Source: Macrocystis pyrifera (taxonomy: Eukaryota > Sar > Phaeophyceae > Laminariales > Laminariaceae). Taken from it: a stretch of DNA of 64,000 bases. The DNA lies in contig JASSKH010000029.1 in NCBI GenBank assembly GCA_031763025.1, forward strand, positions 8,972,571 through 9,036,570. Reading direction: 5' to 3'. Positions 33,345 through 45,319 of this stretch are shown here, piece by piece; position 1 is the stretch's first letter; the number at the start of each line of letters is the position of its first letter. The notes under the pieces were generated by a model that searched no databases, was not told where the DNA came from, and was given only the letters and a program-made list of their open reading frames with translations. The position numbers and the translations under genes were made by a program.

Positions 33345-33740
33345 AAAAAAAAACCTAAATGTTAGAAGAAATCGCGGGTTAAGTCCAACCTCACAGGTCA
33401 GGTCCGTTCATATTGAGTCAGCTGTCCCCACCCTACCCTACTCCTGAAATTTGATCACCACCTGACCTGAGGCGACCCGATCTTCTAGCTTTTACACTCT
33501 CTTAACCCGACCCGATCAGACCCGTGAGATCTTGACACCTCCCGACTCGGCCCGACTAAACACTTCATATTCCGATTGACTTGTAATACACCGGTCGTCA
33601 ACATTTGGTCCCTTCAACCTGCGAGGTCGCGTGATTCGACCCGAGGATCCGGGTGATGGGTCGATGCTTTATACTCGTAAACCATATAAGCTTTGTATTT
33701 GTACCGCTATGTGATATGGGGGCTGTTTGCACTGAGTTTA
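33345..33740. mobile_element. Decayed left half of a GACCCG-type hAT element
   Basis: It follows a run of about 18 A. The order of blocks matches 26878-27290: AATCGCGGGTTAAGTC, CCCGACCCGATC..., CCGTGAGATCTTGA, then the ATCCGG-TGATGGGTCGA block. It is far more degraded than the pair at 26443-28082. Confidence 0.5.
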
Positions 33741-34913
33741 GATGGGGATAGATACGCGAAAGTCGTCTTTAGCTTACACCAAAGGGAAACGTATTCAGTC
33801 TTGGTACCAGAGAAATGATTGGGCAGAGCGGGGGTGCACCCAGATCGGAATCCCAGACGCCACACTACCCCCCCCCCCCACCTCTATAATGTAAGGCCTT
33901 ACATTGTTTCATAAAACTGTCGTGCAACAAGTACCAAGTCTCTGATCCTGACTATTGCTTGGTATTCAACATTCATATATTTTTTACATATCTCGGTGGA
34001 AAAGTCGTTCTGAACGTTCTGAAATAGATCGGCAGGCAGATCTAGACGAAAGGCGCGTACCGACCGTGACGCCTACCAGATTACCACTGCTGCCACCTGC
34101 CACTCCACGTCGGCTATCTTTTGGCTACCTCTTGACTCCCTCGATGTTGCTCCACGATAGATTATTAACAGTACTAACTAGCGTCGAAACCTACTCAGGA
34201 CAAATCGATACACCAAACCGACAATCAACCCAACTGACTCCACTGCCTTGTCGACGTATAACGCCGCCCGGTCCTGCGAACAGCGTATGTATGGCGTTGC
34301 CGGCCGCCTACACCTCGATCTCCACGCCCGGCATTTTTCTCCCCCATGCCACCAACTCCCCGCCTGTCCTTTTCGTATTTTTCTTCCTCCTCCTCCTCGG
34401 CTCCGTCCTCTTCCGCGTGGCCCCCATAGTCTTCATTGTCGTCCCCCCCGTTGGCTTCGTTTCCCTCTCCCCCCTCTTCCTCCTCCTCCCTCTCCTCCTC
34501 CTCTGCCTCCTCCCGCGCAATATTTTCTGGACGGCCGTGCTTACCATTTAGGGAATGTGGTGATTGTTTCCAAACATCCCCTGCTCTTGTATCATACAAA
34601 TTTTGGGGTGCTTGGTTTATATAGAAAATAATGTGGTACTGCGGTTTATAAGTGTCTAGACTGGTCTTATATGGTTTATATAGAAATTGGTATGCTATGT
34701 CACCCCCCTATACGCCGGAGGATCCCCACATTAATCGTTTGCCCGAATGTGACATGTAGGAGTTTGAGAGACTGAACAGCATCTGGAAAACGATCGCTAT
34801 CCTAGCAGATAGATGGCGGCCACAGGCGGTCAGACAGGAAGGGGATAGCAATAGCAAAACTTTCTAATTATACGGAAACAGCGTTATGAGCGCCCGATTG
34901 TTGGAGGTGTCTC
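33741..34913. other. Stretch with two opposing low-complexity frames
   Basis: The 198-residue plus frame (33955-34551) and the 124-residue minus frame (34225-34599) overlap on a CCTCCT/AGGAGG tract. The minus frame is Glu-rich and begins MYDTRAGDVWKQSPHSL; the plus frame is Leu/Pro-rich. Low complexity explains most of both. If either is real, the minus one has the more protein-like ends, but I do not call it. A 12-C run lies at 33868-33879. Confidence 0.35.
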
Positions 34914-35635
34914 TATTACGAGTAGGAACGGTGCTCCGTCTCGAAAGGGATGCGTGGTCAATGGTCAAATGACTACAAATGAGTACCCCCCCCCCCCCCC
35001 CTTCTATTATATATATTATATATGGGTTGGGTTGGCGTCGGTGGGCAACGACACTGTAAAACATACGGCTCACTACGTGAGCTAGACATCCAGGGTACTG
35101 TTTTTTTTTTTTTTGGCGGTCGCCCACAGCTGGTCGTCTAGTTAGATCATTTGTGCGAAGTCAAGAACCTTTATTCTGCACGAGGGAATTGATCGTATCA
35201 CGTATTGTTCAAGGTAAGGCACCCAAGAGGCAGTTACATAGTACTCCCATTGCTGTCTCTGGAAGTGGCCACACCGGAAATTAAACTAACTCATTGAAGC
35301 TGTTATCCATATGCAAGTCCGCCTCACAAGCGGTTCTTAGTAGGATGCAGCTCACCCTTCATGCGACTCGCCGGACACCTCACGGCGCTTCGCGCTTGGT
35401 GCAAGCAATGTCTGCCCGGTCGGTGAAAACCCGACATGCTCCGTCCCGGCATTGTAGGGATGCGAGGGTCTATGGTCATACGACTACGGCCATGCATGAG
35501 ATCGAGTACATCTTTCCTATCGAGCACACCCCCCCCCCCCCCCGCTCCGTCTCGAAAGGGAGGCGTGGTCAATGGTCAAATGACCAACGCAAGCAACAAA
35601 TGAGTACGCCCCCCCCCCCCCCCCCCCCCCCCCCC
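34914..35635. repeat. Three related units each ending in a poly-C run
   Basis: Units at about 34914-35001, 35451-35543 and 35544-35635 share GCTCCGTCTCGAAAGGGA (or a diverged form), GCGTGGTCAATGGTCAAATG and ATGAGTAC. They finish in 16, 15 and 27 C respectively. Confidence 0.65.
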
Positions 35636-35809
35636 ACATATTTGGTGGGCTTAAAAAAGCATTTGGAGCGTGGCGTCGGATTTTTTGTTTCGTACACCCC
35701 TGGGCAAAGAGCGAGAAAAAAATGTTTTGAAATGCCGATGTACAGGCCCGGGTTCTCTTTTCACCACCTTTTAACCTAAACCGATTCCGTGATATTCCAG
35801 AAACTTTTC

Positions 35810-35906
35810 GCACCACATGACCCGATCCACAATAATCGAATAACTACAACCCGACCCGATTTAACCCGTGGGACGTTGAAAGCCTCTTCACCCGGCAACA
35901 CCCCTG
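35810..35906. mobile_element. Decayed right half of a GACCCG-type hAT element
   Basis: Holds ACATGACCCGATCC, CAACCCGACCCGA, AACCCGTGGGACG and an ending CACCCCTG. With 33345-33740 it may be the two ends of one old element opened by later insertions, including the poly-C units. That pairing is inference. Confidence 0.4.
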
Positions 35907-38900
35907 AGTAAAGCGGCAAGTATCAATTCCAAACCAACCACACGTCTCGCAGATCACGATCTAGATCGGTTAGGCCATTGAGGCCTCTGCGATGTAGTGT
36001 GCCGAATATCTTTATCCTGTAGCTCCCACTCGAGGAACAGGTCTTTCAGGTCCTCGTGTTGAAGGTTATTTATCCCACCAGAACAAGCTTATGCTATTAA
36101 TTGATCATGCAGATAGTTGGTGCTATAGGGTGGAACTATCTGGAAACGGCGGATCTTGTGGATCCCATACGGCCAGATGTGTGTCCTATTAAAGGAGCCG
36201 TCTTGCAAAGATCCCACCTGATGAAATATGTGTCAGAGAGCCGTGTCGTATACATCTCACCCCGGTGAACGCGTGTGTCAATCAGCGGTGGTAAACAGAT
36301 GCCGCTCGCGAAAACATGTTTGCAAGCGCTATCACTAGATCACGTAGCTCGCACGCGGGCAACCATGAGTACATCAATCAGAAAACACAGATCACAAGGC
36401 AGGCGAACATGCGTGTAGGTCTGCAGCGATCAATACACCCCCACCGCAGAACTAAAGACTATCGTGAACTCCCAGACATGCAGCTCCCCAACTCGATAGA
36501 CGTATCGTGCAGCTGACCGGCCGTTTGAATCCATACCAACTGTATCGTATCTCCTTCGCTATTTCGCGGATCTTATTTCGGTCGCTGCCGACATCATCTG
36601 GGTTCCAGTTCCGCTAGAGGCACGGGTAGTGTCTTCGACGTTTGCCATGCTCGATGGCGTTATGTTGTGTTGTGTTAGTTAGCAGTAGTAGCAGTTGCAA
36701 TTGTGAACGCTGTGGAGGCTTGGACGGCAACCACCCACACAGACGCCCCCCACAGCGACGATTACCTACAAACGGGGCCCAAAGGTCAAGCCCCTAAATG
36801 CCGTTTTTTTTTCAACACTTTTCGTAGATACCTTGTAGAAACGTTCAATCGCCGGTGAATGTCCGATCTCATGACGGTAACTCTAAATCTCTCTTGATGT
36901 GTACCTCGATATATTTTTATACCTTGATCGAAACGGAAGGGGTGATACAAATAGCGCGCGGGTAAACATGCACGCGAGAGCTATCTCATACATATCGTAC
37001 ACGACGAAACGTCTGGCTACGAGCCGCCCTGTACTAACCACACCAGGTAAACACATTTGAAACATCTTGGAAGTTTTTATTCCACCCTGACACACATGTG
37101 CTAGATCACGCCGATCTCACAGAAAACCCCGTCCTAAATATACGGCACCCGGGAAGGATATGTGCGTGGATATATTTTCGATCTTCCTACCGCAGGCAAA
37201 CCAAGATCGGATGGGACGTTAAGACTGCTGCTGTGTAGTGTGACGGTGCGTTTAGCGGAGTGGTGGAAAATGCGGTAGACTTCAAAACTGATATCGAAAG
37301 AGAAATCCGATCTTCGCATCCCGTAAGGAAAGCCCGGGTTTTTAGACGGGACGCGTTGATGGGATCGCTCCATCGAGAAAGTCGGGGTCGACAAGGCTCG
37401 TTGTCAAGCAGAGTCAATTCAGTCTCTAGTCAGCAACAGTAGTTTTGATCGACGTATCAGACTTCAATAATTCAACCTCAATCGCCACGTAACACTTTCT
37501 TGAAGAATCGTATCATCGTTTTGATCTAATCTCTGTTTGACAAGAATTCTCCCTTGGACGCACGTTGTGTGGAAATTGTAGATCGTTCTTCAAGGCCATA
37601 TAAAAACTGCTTGAGGGCTGATATTTTTCTAGATTATTCTTGATTCGACCTAAAGTATAAATAAATAAATGGTCAACTGCCTACAAACAACACCAAGCAA
37701 TGGAAAAGACAACCTTCCTCGCTGTTCTTTCGCGTGACCATGCTAAAGAACCAGGCAAAACGCTGGTCCCACCTCCGAAGAATCGTATCGCAGAGATTTG
37801 ATAGCAATTATTCCCCCCTGTCGCTGTCCATCTCGCAGGCACCCTAAGAGTAAATGCCAACGTCGTGAGGCTGCAGTCATATTTCGGAGCCGAGGAAACT
37901 TGCCGCCCGCTGAAGTCGAGTGGACACTCTTGCACCACCCCCTCCCCATCTTCAAAAGGGTGGCAAGCCCCGAATCTGGCATTTGTGATGTTTAACTTGG
38001 TCAATCGTCTTCTGCTATCACTGTCCCGTTGTTTCTTGCTACTCCAGCCTAGTCGCTCACCAAATGACCACAGAGACCAACAACCGGTTGGAAAAGGCCG
38101 TGTTCTCACCTGCGATGTAAGCAGGATCCTACTGTGGGCTCCGGCGTGCGTATCATCTATACTTTGATAGTTTGTGTGCGCTGGATCGCAGCTTCAAGTT
38201 CCCCTAATCATCTCGATGGTTGTTATAGCTGCCTACGACTGCTGTATGTCGCATCGGACATCGTCACACTCCCAATGAAGAGCATGCCTTATTTTTTTGC
38301 CGATCGTGGACGCGTTTGGCGTGAGCTGTTCCGCAACGCAAGTGCCAAATTTTTGTCGGGGGCTGTGGCTTATCTCTCTTTGTGTGTTCCGAGTGTCTTG
38401 AAATTTAGACCACTATCGACCTTTTCACTTCCTATTTGCGCTAGGCTCAGCCCCAATACCGTGTGTTTTCCTATTTGCTTGATGACAAGGAGAAACCTCT
38501 ATAAAACCGACTGCTGACCACCACTGGATGCACTCTTTAAATATATGAGTAATCACGTATATCTTGATGGTAGCATCAACGTAGTCGGGGATCTTTGCCT
38601 AATCTGTCCGCGTAGAGTAGGCTCTGGGGTTTGAAGTATATGCCTGGTACATCATACCAGGTACATATCCTCCGGCGGTTAGTCTGGCTTCCAGCCGACC
38701 AGTCTTGAAATAACCCTCGTGAGTAGATCGATCCTCATCACCCCGTGTCTTCTTCACGTACGTGCTCCACGTCGTCTCAACGATGTCACCCCTGCATATC
38801 ATTCGAAAGCCAGGTTTAAAACGTTTCTGAAAACACGAAGTCTAACAAATTTGACTGCGGCCTTGTGATATGTACTACAGTAGTTTTATCGAGACGTAGG

Positions 38901-39305
38901 GTTAGGCTAACCGTAACCTCAACGATTATGATATCGTGGAAGAGGTATACAGCAAGCAGTTTAAAGTTAGACATTCTCAAGTTGGGTCAGTGTGAATCCA
39001 TCCTCGATGAAGAGCTCGGGTCACCCCATTCCTTCTTAATATAGTACAATTTTACGATGATAGGTGTTCAAATATGTACCAGATATTTAAGACAATAACG
39101 CTTTTGATATCAACTCTCTTCAATTTACCTCAAAAGGCGTACCCAACACTATAGAGGCCAGTCGGTAGGTAACCCATGCATCGTTGTTCTTCAAGTACCT
39201 TCTCGTGTCAGCTTCTTTACCCAGGTCATCCTTGGAACATTTATTGACTGAACAGACACACTTAAGGGTGGCGTCGTCATTTGCTTTTGTGGGGTACTCT
39301 TTTGA
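35907..39305. other. Low-repeat stretch, no gene I can name
   Basis: This is unlike the rest of the window in having no copy of any repeat seen elsewhere. Several frames of 60-142 codons exist (37681-38109 -, 37134-37394 -, 38134-38517 +, 37865-38167 +), often overlapping on both strands. None has a recognised motif. It may hold small-exon or non-coding genes; the sequence alone does not show it. Confidence 0.35.
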
Positions 39306-40039
39306 ACCAACAGCTCCCTGTGTTCAATATTAATAGTATGGGTACGGATTGGATCCGACTCTATTCTTATACTTTACAGTAGTGACCTGTATTCGATTAA
39401 AACGTTACATTGCAAGCGTACGGTAAGGATTCTTGATACACCCCTATGTGAGATTAATGAATTCGTGTTGCCGTTTGCTGGTGGAGATGTAAGGTGTCAG
39501 TGTTTCTATCCGTTTTTATTGGATCTGTACGAAGGTAAACTCAATGCCTTCATTCTTCGAACTAACCTAATGAGGATGTGGAACAAAGTCCTTGAAGATG
39601 GACACGTGTGTACTAGCTTTCGCGACCTAGTAAAAAAAAAAACTATAAACCTTTGGCTTGTAGACGATGTCGACTTAAACAGGATCGTAGTGCCAAAGAT
39701 GACCGGACGTGTTGAAATATCGATAGTCGTCGCTGAAGACGGCCTCAATGTCATTCAACTACTGTATGGAAATATTGAGCATTTCAAATTTTGTCGGTGG
39801 ATGTTGCAAAGCTTAATATAGGGGGCCGGCACGCCGTACACTGTATCCGGCAAATGGGTAGTCGTTTATATCCGACAACACCGGTAATCACGTGGACAGC
39901 AGTACTGAGAGAAAACATGGCAACTGAGAGTAAGGATAAAGGGATGGTAGATTTTCTTCTGAAATCAATGTTTCGTAAATGCCCAATAAAACCTATTGTA
40001 AGGAATGTAACAACTAACCATCGAAGGTGGATATCATAG
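39306..40039 (+). CDS. Unrecognised protein-coding-like locus, incomplete or split
   Basis: An uninterrupted frame runs 39306-39821 (172 codons) with no in-frame ATG near its start. It includes EINEFVLPFAGGDVRCQCFY and LVDDVDLNRIVVPKMTGRVE. A second plus frame overlaps its end and continues to 40039 (MFRKCPIKPIVRNVTTNHRR). The composition is varied, not repeat-driven, and the frame is longer than its neighbours. The lack of a start and the change of frame suggest exons or a decayed host gene. I recognise no domain. Confidence 0.3.
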
Positions 40040-40696
40040 AAATCAAAGTGTCGGACTAGAACTCCTTCTCGTTCAGTGGAACGCCATCGCTCACCCTCGA
40101 TCCTACTTTTTTCTCTTCTTGCTTTTTATTTTCAACCCTAGCTGTCCGGCAAGGGCCACGTTTTTCATCCTTGAAATTGTTGGAGTTATTACCTGAGATG
40201 ACACCGACTTTTTCATCTCCTATGGCATAGGTATGGCCTCCTTGGCTCCAAGCGAGTCCTACGACTAGTGCGGAACCCCACACATAAGGGGATTCATTGA
40301 CAGCGGCCGTTGGAAACCCCGCCGTCCACGCATCCTTCTTGATACGATCTTCACCTGGACCGAATACAGAGATACTCAGGATGGAGTCTTTTAGCACCCT
40401 TGAGGGGACCGCCGTTTTTAATAGCGGTCAAAAGCTTTTGTTGAATTGCGCCTTTCCTGTTCGTGTGGTTTTCCTGTGCAGCGACAGAATCGACAAGAGG
40501 ACTATAGTAGATGCAAGTTGACCACCGAGTGTGAACGTCCTACAGTGTACCAGAGCAGATGCTAGGTTGTCACATAGTAGAACACCGGGACCCCGGCGTC
40601 ATATATCACATTGTGTACTGCAGAGATTCATCCCGGCTGTCTAATGATCCAACTAACGAAGCCACGAACAGGTCCGCAATAGAAATCGATAAATGC

Positions 40697-40778
40697 GTAT
40701 GTCCTTATCACTAACCCGAGGGTTGTTCTAACCGTGTATCGTATTTATCCCCGAAACGTTTTAACATTTGTTTTGCAG
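40697..40778 (+). other. Probable 5'-leader intron (82 nt)
   Basis: The donor GTATGT at 40697, CTAAC-type branch-point candidates at about 40710 and 40729, and the acceptor TTGTTTTGCAG ending at 40778 sit 7 nt before the ATG of the large gene. Splicing would leave a minimal upstream ATG-CGT-TGA, so a non-coding leader is the simpler reading. Confidence 0.5.
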
Positions 40779-40785
40779 GTTGAAG

Positions 40786-42906
40786 ATGGTGTGGACGCGA
40801 CTGATCGGCAGTGGTGCAGTCGTTTTGTTCGCCTACCTCGCCGTGAACACGTTAGTGATCGTCACCAACCCCGCAAAATTTGTAACACAAACTACGGATT
40901 TCCTCGGAGAACCGGTGGGTGACCTAAGTGATGAGGTTCGACTCTACCTGGCGGAAAAAACTGGTGGCGGATCGATTCAGACCAACGTGACGTGGGAGAC
41001 AGACAATGCGATATGTTTTTTCTCTTGGAACTGGAATACACCCGGCGGAGGCCTGGGCTATTTCTTCAGCCAAGACAACAATCTATGCAATCACCTGTAC
41101 TCGGTTGATTACTATTCCGTCGAGGGTATTAATACGCTCTCACCAGTTGGGATGGAAGTGGGTTGTCATGAGTATGGCTACATGGACGGGTTCCGAACCT
41201 ACAAGTTTTGTGACCAAGATACTGGCGAACCCGAGATGATCAGGCACATTTTTGATTTTGACCTCGACAATATCACTGAAACACTGGGGCTACCGGAAGG
41301 GTCGAGATCGAGTGATGTTGAGGTATTATTCTCCTCGATGAGACAATCTGGGATCTATTCGGTCCAGGACCCCACTTTCATTTGCAATGAACCAGTTGGA
41401 GTCTCGGTTGAATGTGAGCTGTTGGCTGATTTCTGGGGGGAGGTCGCGGTTGAGGTTAGGAACGCAACTGTTGGTGTCAGGTCCGCAATCCTCATTGAGT
41501 TGGCTGACCTAGTGGGCAGCGAACAACTTCCTGACAGTCTTTCTACAGTAGGCATGGAGGCAGGAATCTGCGAAGCACTTGGGACTTCGGAAGAACTGAT
41601 AGACTGTTCGATTGGTTGCACCGCGACATACCCATATCCTTCCAGCGTCTGCATTGGGTCGTACGAGTTGAGGTTGGTGAAGGCAATACCACGCAAGACC
41701 CTTATCATCTCGGTTATGGTGGTGATTGTGGTAGTGTCCTGGCTATCACTCGCAACGCTGCGTCTAGGCATGCGCACTGCCCACGGAAGGTCACGCCGCG
41801 GCTACCTAGGCCCTGGCGGTACGTGTCAATATTTGTTTGAGGAAGAGGGCGAAGACGGTGATTGCTTGAGCCTCGCCAACCCTTTACCCTCGATGCATTC
41901 AGTAAAAGTAAGCACACAAGGGACAACAATACCAACACCCTTCATTCCGTTTTCTGAATCGAGATTTCCTAGAGGTAAAGCTGATGAGGAACCCGCCGGC
42001 CTGGGGGTTGTAGTTTGTGCGGGGGTTGAAACGATCCCCAGAAATGCCTTAGTACCGACGTGTACACCGTTTGCGGTCGACTGTCCAAGACGTACCGTGT
42101 TGTCGGGCTCTGGAGGCGGTAGCGAGACCCTACCGATATGCTTCATTGTACGTGAGAACGTAGATGGCTCAGTCGAGAACATGGACGTAGATGAAGTCCA
42201 TCGTCTCCTGGACAAGGATGCTCGTCTGGCTCTTTTGGACGAATCGTTCGGCGGCGACCACGTTGCATGGGCGAGATCATTTTCGTTGGTGGATGCAGTA
42301 GGATGTTTGCTAACATTGTGGACTGTTCATTTCGTGGCGGCTAATAGCGGTTGGGGATCGTTTTATTGGGTCGCAGCCCTTGTCGCCCTCTCAAGGTGGC
42401 AAGAGGAATCGGATATCACCAACCTGATCGGGTCCCTAACGAACGGCATGCGGGTGACGCCAAAAAACAGACATTCCCCGGCACCCCCCTTACCTATTTC
42501 GATGGCGGTGATGGAAGTCTTTTACGATCTAGCAATTCCACGCGTGGAAGTACTAGGATTGATTGTCACTGTAGTTTGGACGCTACTGATAGTACTATTG
42601 TGTGGGCATTTCGTTTTTGTTCTAGGGTATGAGCCAGTTTACTACGGTGGAGGGGTTTATTCGACAAAAGTGTCATTAGCAACAGCCCTGTCAGTAGGAA
42701 CCGCCTTGCACGCGCCTTTCGCCCTCGCGGGAGACTGGATTCGCGGCTCGAGGTGCGGTGACCTGGGAGGAAGACTGGCGGTTGCCTTCTGCCTAGGGAG
42801 CCCTAACACGCCCAATGGTTCAAGGGTGTGCCATATTAATCTTCGGTCAGAGCTGCATCCGGCTTCATTAGAGACGAGCGTCCTTTGTGGCGACGGTGGG
42901 ATGTGA
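40786..42906 (+). CDS. Multi-pass membrane protein of unknown family (706 aa)
   Basis: This is the only long intact gene in the window. The open frame extends slightly upstream, but the first ATG is at 40786 in a good context (AAGATGG) just after a probable splice acceptor. Residues 8-28 are a signal-anchor-like helix. Residues 30-300 form a Cys-rich, acidic, probably luminal or extracellular domain with three N-glycosylation sequons (N67, N162, N226). Residues 305-326 are a strong membrane helix (LIISVMVVIVVVSWLSLATL), followed by a basic stop-transfer (RTAHGRSRRG). A polar segment follows (about 330-490), then hydrophobic helices near 502-520, 524-537, 588-614 and 629-652, and a short Cys-containing tail. 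I recognise no catalytic or transport signature. A receptor-like or wall-associated role is only a guess. It has no internal intron, and neighbouring DNA is repeat-poor. Confidence 0.85.
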   Translation: MVWTRLIGSGAVVLFAYLAVNTLVIVTNPAKFVTQTTDFLGEPVGDLSDEVRLYLAEKTGGGSIQTNVTWETDNAICFFSWNWNTPGGGLGYFFSQDNNLCNHLYSVDYYSVEGINTLSPVGMEVGCHEYGYMDGFRTYKFCDQDTGEPEMIRHIFDFDLDNITETLGLPEGSRSSDVEVLFSSMRQSGIYSVQDPTFICNEPVGVSVECELLADFWGEVAVEVRNATVGVRSAILIELADLVGSEQLPDSLSTVGMEAGICEALGTSEELIDCSIGCTATYPYPSSVCIGSYELRLVKAIPRKTLIISVMVVIVVVSWLSLATLRLGMRTAHGRSRRGYLGPGGTCQYLFEEEGEDGDCLSLANPLPSMHSVKVSTQGTTIPTPFIPFSESRFPRGKADEEPAGLGVVVCAGVETIPRNALVPTCTPFAVDCPRRTVLSGSGGGSETLPICFIVRENVDGSVENMDVDEVHRLLDKDARLALLDESFGGDHVAWARSFSLVDAVGCLLTLWTVHFVAANSGWGSFYWVAALVALSRWQEESDITNLIGSLTNGMRVTPKNRHSPAPPLPISMAVMEVFYDLAIPRVEVLGLIVTVVWTLLIVLLCGHFVFVLGYEPVYYGGGVYSTKVSLATALSVGTALHAPFALAGDWIRGSRCGDLGGRLAVAFCLGSPNTPNGSRVCHINLRSELHPASLETSVLCGDGGM

Positions 42907-44840
42907 TGCGTATCGGGTAAAATAGCCTTTCGCGATTTTTTCGATTTTTATCCGTATGTCTGTGTGTTGTTTGATTCAAGACATCTCAACCTTCAATGTT
43001 CAGCACAAAACATAATATAGTAATTCAAGAATAACATCTTAAGCAGGCTGGTCATGGTTTTTGCGGTGACCTGACGAACCACATGAGTGGAGGGTACCAC
43101 GTGAAGCGTTCTTGTGTATATCATAGCGTCAGTCGGTGTGTCTGCACCGACACCGATACGGTTGAGACTCCTATCGATTGGCTCAGGGCGGTGTGAATGA
43201 GAGGATCGGGCCATGCAGAGGGAATATGCGTACCATATCTTGATAACGCAGTAGCCCTCGAGGTCACCACCAAAACCTTCCTTCTCCTTAAAATGCTAAC
43301 AGTGGCCTCTGCGACGATGCCACGGCAGTTCGTGCATTTTTTTAACCGATCTAGCGGCTTCCTTGGAACTCCTGATGACCTCGAAGTAGCAAATCAAACA
43401 ATCCTTCACAACCATATGGCGCACTCGATGGGATGGGTTTCGCAATTCATACATAAAATAGGCAAACGTCTTGGAGGCCTTTATTCCCCGAAGCCAGGTC
43501 CAGACCAAGGGCGAAGGTGTCGCGATGAGAATGTATGTATCACCTATGATCTGGTCTGAACAATTTACATCGGTCGACGTAGGGGACCTGGTGGTTAGAC
43601 ATGGTTGGAGGTGGCTCAAAGCTGTGAGTCGGTGGTGAACTTGAGTGGTTGACAGAAGCGAATGGGTGCAGCAACTGAGCGAGTGAGTAGACGTGATGAT
43701 GGATCTATAATATAGTCATCTGGTGACCAGTACATATCTCATTCCCAAGAGTGCACATCTTTAGTTCTCCATGGCGATCAATATATAATTATACTGGAAG
43801 TTGTGGTTTAAAAAAAAACACTTGGAATATGAGAGGCCGAGCGTTCGTTTGAACCGCCAGGTGTTGGTTTGAGTCCCCGAGCTACGAATGTTTCGGTCGC
43901 CGAGCTTTGTACGGAGCCGCCTCAGTTCACCTTCGCCACGAATGACTCGCTACTATGTTTTAAGAATAGGCGGGACATGAGTTTCGACGGTGCAACCACA
44001 AGCAGGCGTAGTTGACGCGAAGACAAGCTGTCGGCGCCCAAGCCCGACCATGACTGGTGCCGCGTCGACGAAACGCTATAATTTGACTCGGACTAGGTTT
44101 GACCAATGGATGACTCGCTTCGTACCACGACGTCCCGTGTCATCCGGAAAAAAACCATCACAGCAGAGCAGCATTGTGCGACGATGCTCCTACATAGTTC
44201 GATGAAGAGTAGCTTGATTGGGCTCGGATTGGGCGAGGGGTCTGTTAAATGCAGAGAAGAGGGATACCAGACCCGGAATGAGCTGTACGCAGTGTGGTGT
44301 ATGTATCTCTTGTGTTTCCCATGTAGTTTAGTTCCTCAGTGCTGAAGCCTACCCGACACCTATATGTGATTTAGTCCCCAATTCCCCCCCTCCTGTATAC
44401 AGCTGAGCATGTGGTACGGCAGCATTATTGTATGTCAACCTTATCCATTGAGAATGGGGTCAGCCACCATACACGTGCATTGACATTGTCATTTCTATTT
44501 CGTGAACACAAGTCGTCAGTCGTCGAAAACTCGTCAGCCGACTACAGCGATACCTGACTTTTGACAGGCGCTTCAGACGGCGAGAAAACGGGCTTCAATT
44601 GAACCGCTAACAATGACTCACTAGAGACGCTCTCCGAAAATAACATCTGCGAAGAACACAGCACTATCGTAAAGCCATGTTAGACGCTACTCAATAAACA
44701 TGTGTTACAAACCTTTATCTGATTAAATGTTCTACATACAATCTATGATAGTTGTCTTACTTCGTCAGCTCCCGGTCTGTTGTAAATCTTACCCGCGGTC
44801 ACATAGAGGGCACCCCTCCGGCCTCCCCGCTACGGAATGT
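42907..44840. other. Low-repeat stretch downstream of the membrane-protein gene
   Basis: Two overlapping 107-120 codon frames (43197-43559 +, 43296-43619 -) have no recognisable motif. An AATAAA occurs at about 44693. Nothing else is supported. Confidence 0.35.
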
Positions 44841-45319
44841 GTGCTACTGAGTCGAGCGGTGCGCGTGTCATGCATGATGGCGTAATATTGTCTGGCTCTC
44901 CGGCCGATATAGCTCATTAGGTTCGTCGAAAAGGCTCGTCGGTTGTACTCACACTCTCAAACATCATGTATTATTTCGTTCTCAGACCAAACAGGGCCAT
45001 AGACCGTCTGTCACATATTCTCACGCACAAGCTCTTTCAGTTCATTGCAAAGACTGCCACCTGCATTCCCGTTGTTCTACAGAGCCTGCGGAACGTCCGT
45101 CTGAGCCACCTCCTTGTTGTCTCAGTCGGCACTATTCAGGTATAGGGGAAAACTGCCAGCAACAGGACGAGCTATAAGGAGCTGAAGGGGTGGAGCAGGT
45201 TGTTGTGACCGTCTGCTCACATCTCCGCAGTCTCCGAGTTTCATTCGTATTATCCCCGTTGCCTACATGCCATGCCCACTTCTGGAAACCCCTCGGATCG
45301 TTGGGTTACCACCGTAACA
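44841..45319 (-). repeat. LTR of element B2 (3' LTR in element sense)
   Basis: About 479 bp. It aligns with 10647-11096 and 15507-15978, including the GAGTCGAGCGGTGCGCGTG end and the CCGTAACA end. Confidence 0.75.

Noticed and set aside
33955-34599. Opposing 198- and 124-codon frames as genes
   Set aside because: Both depend on the same CCTCCT/AGGAGG tract; acidic or Leu/Pro low complexity explains most of each.
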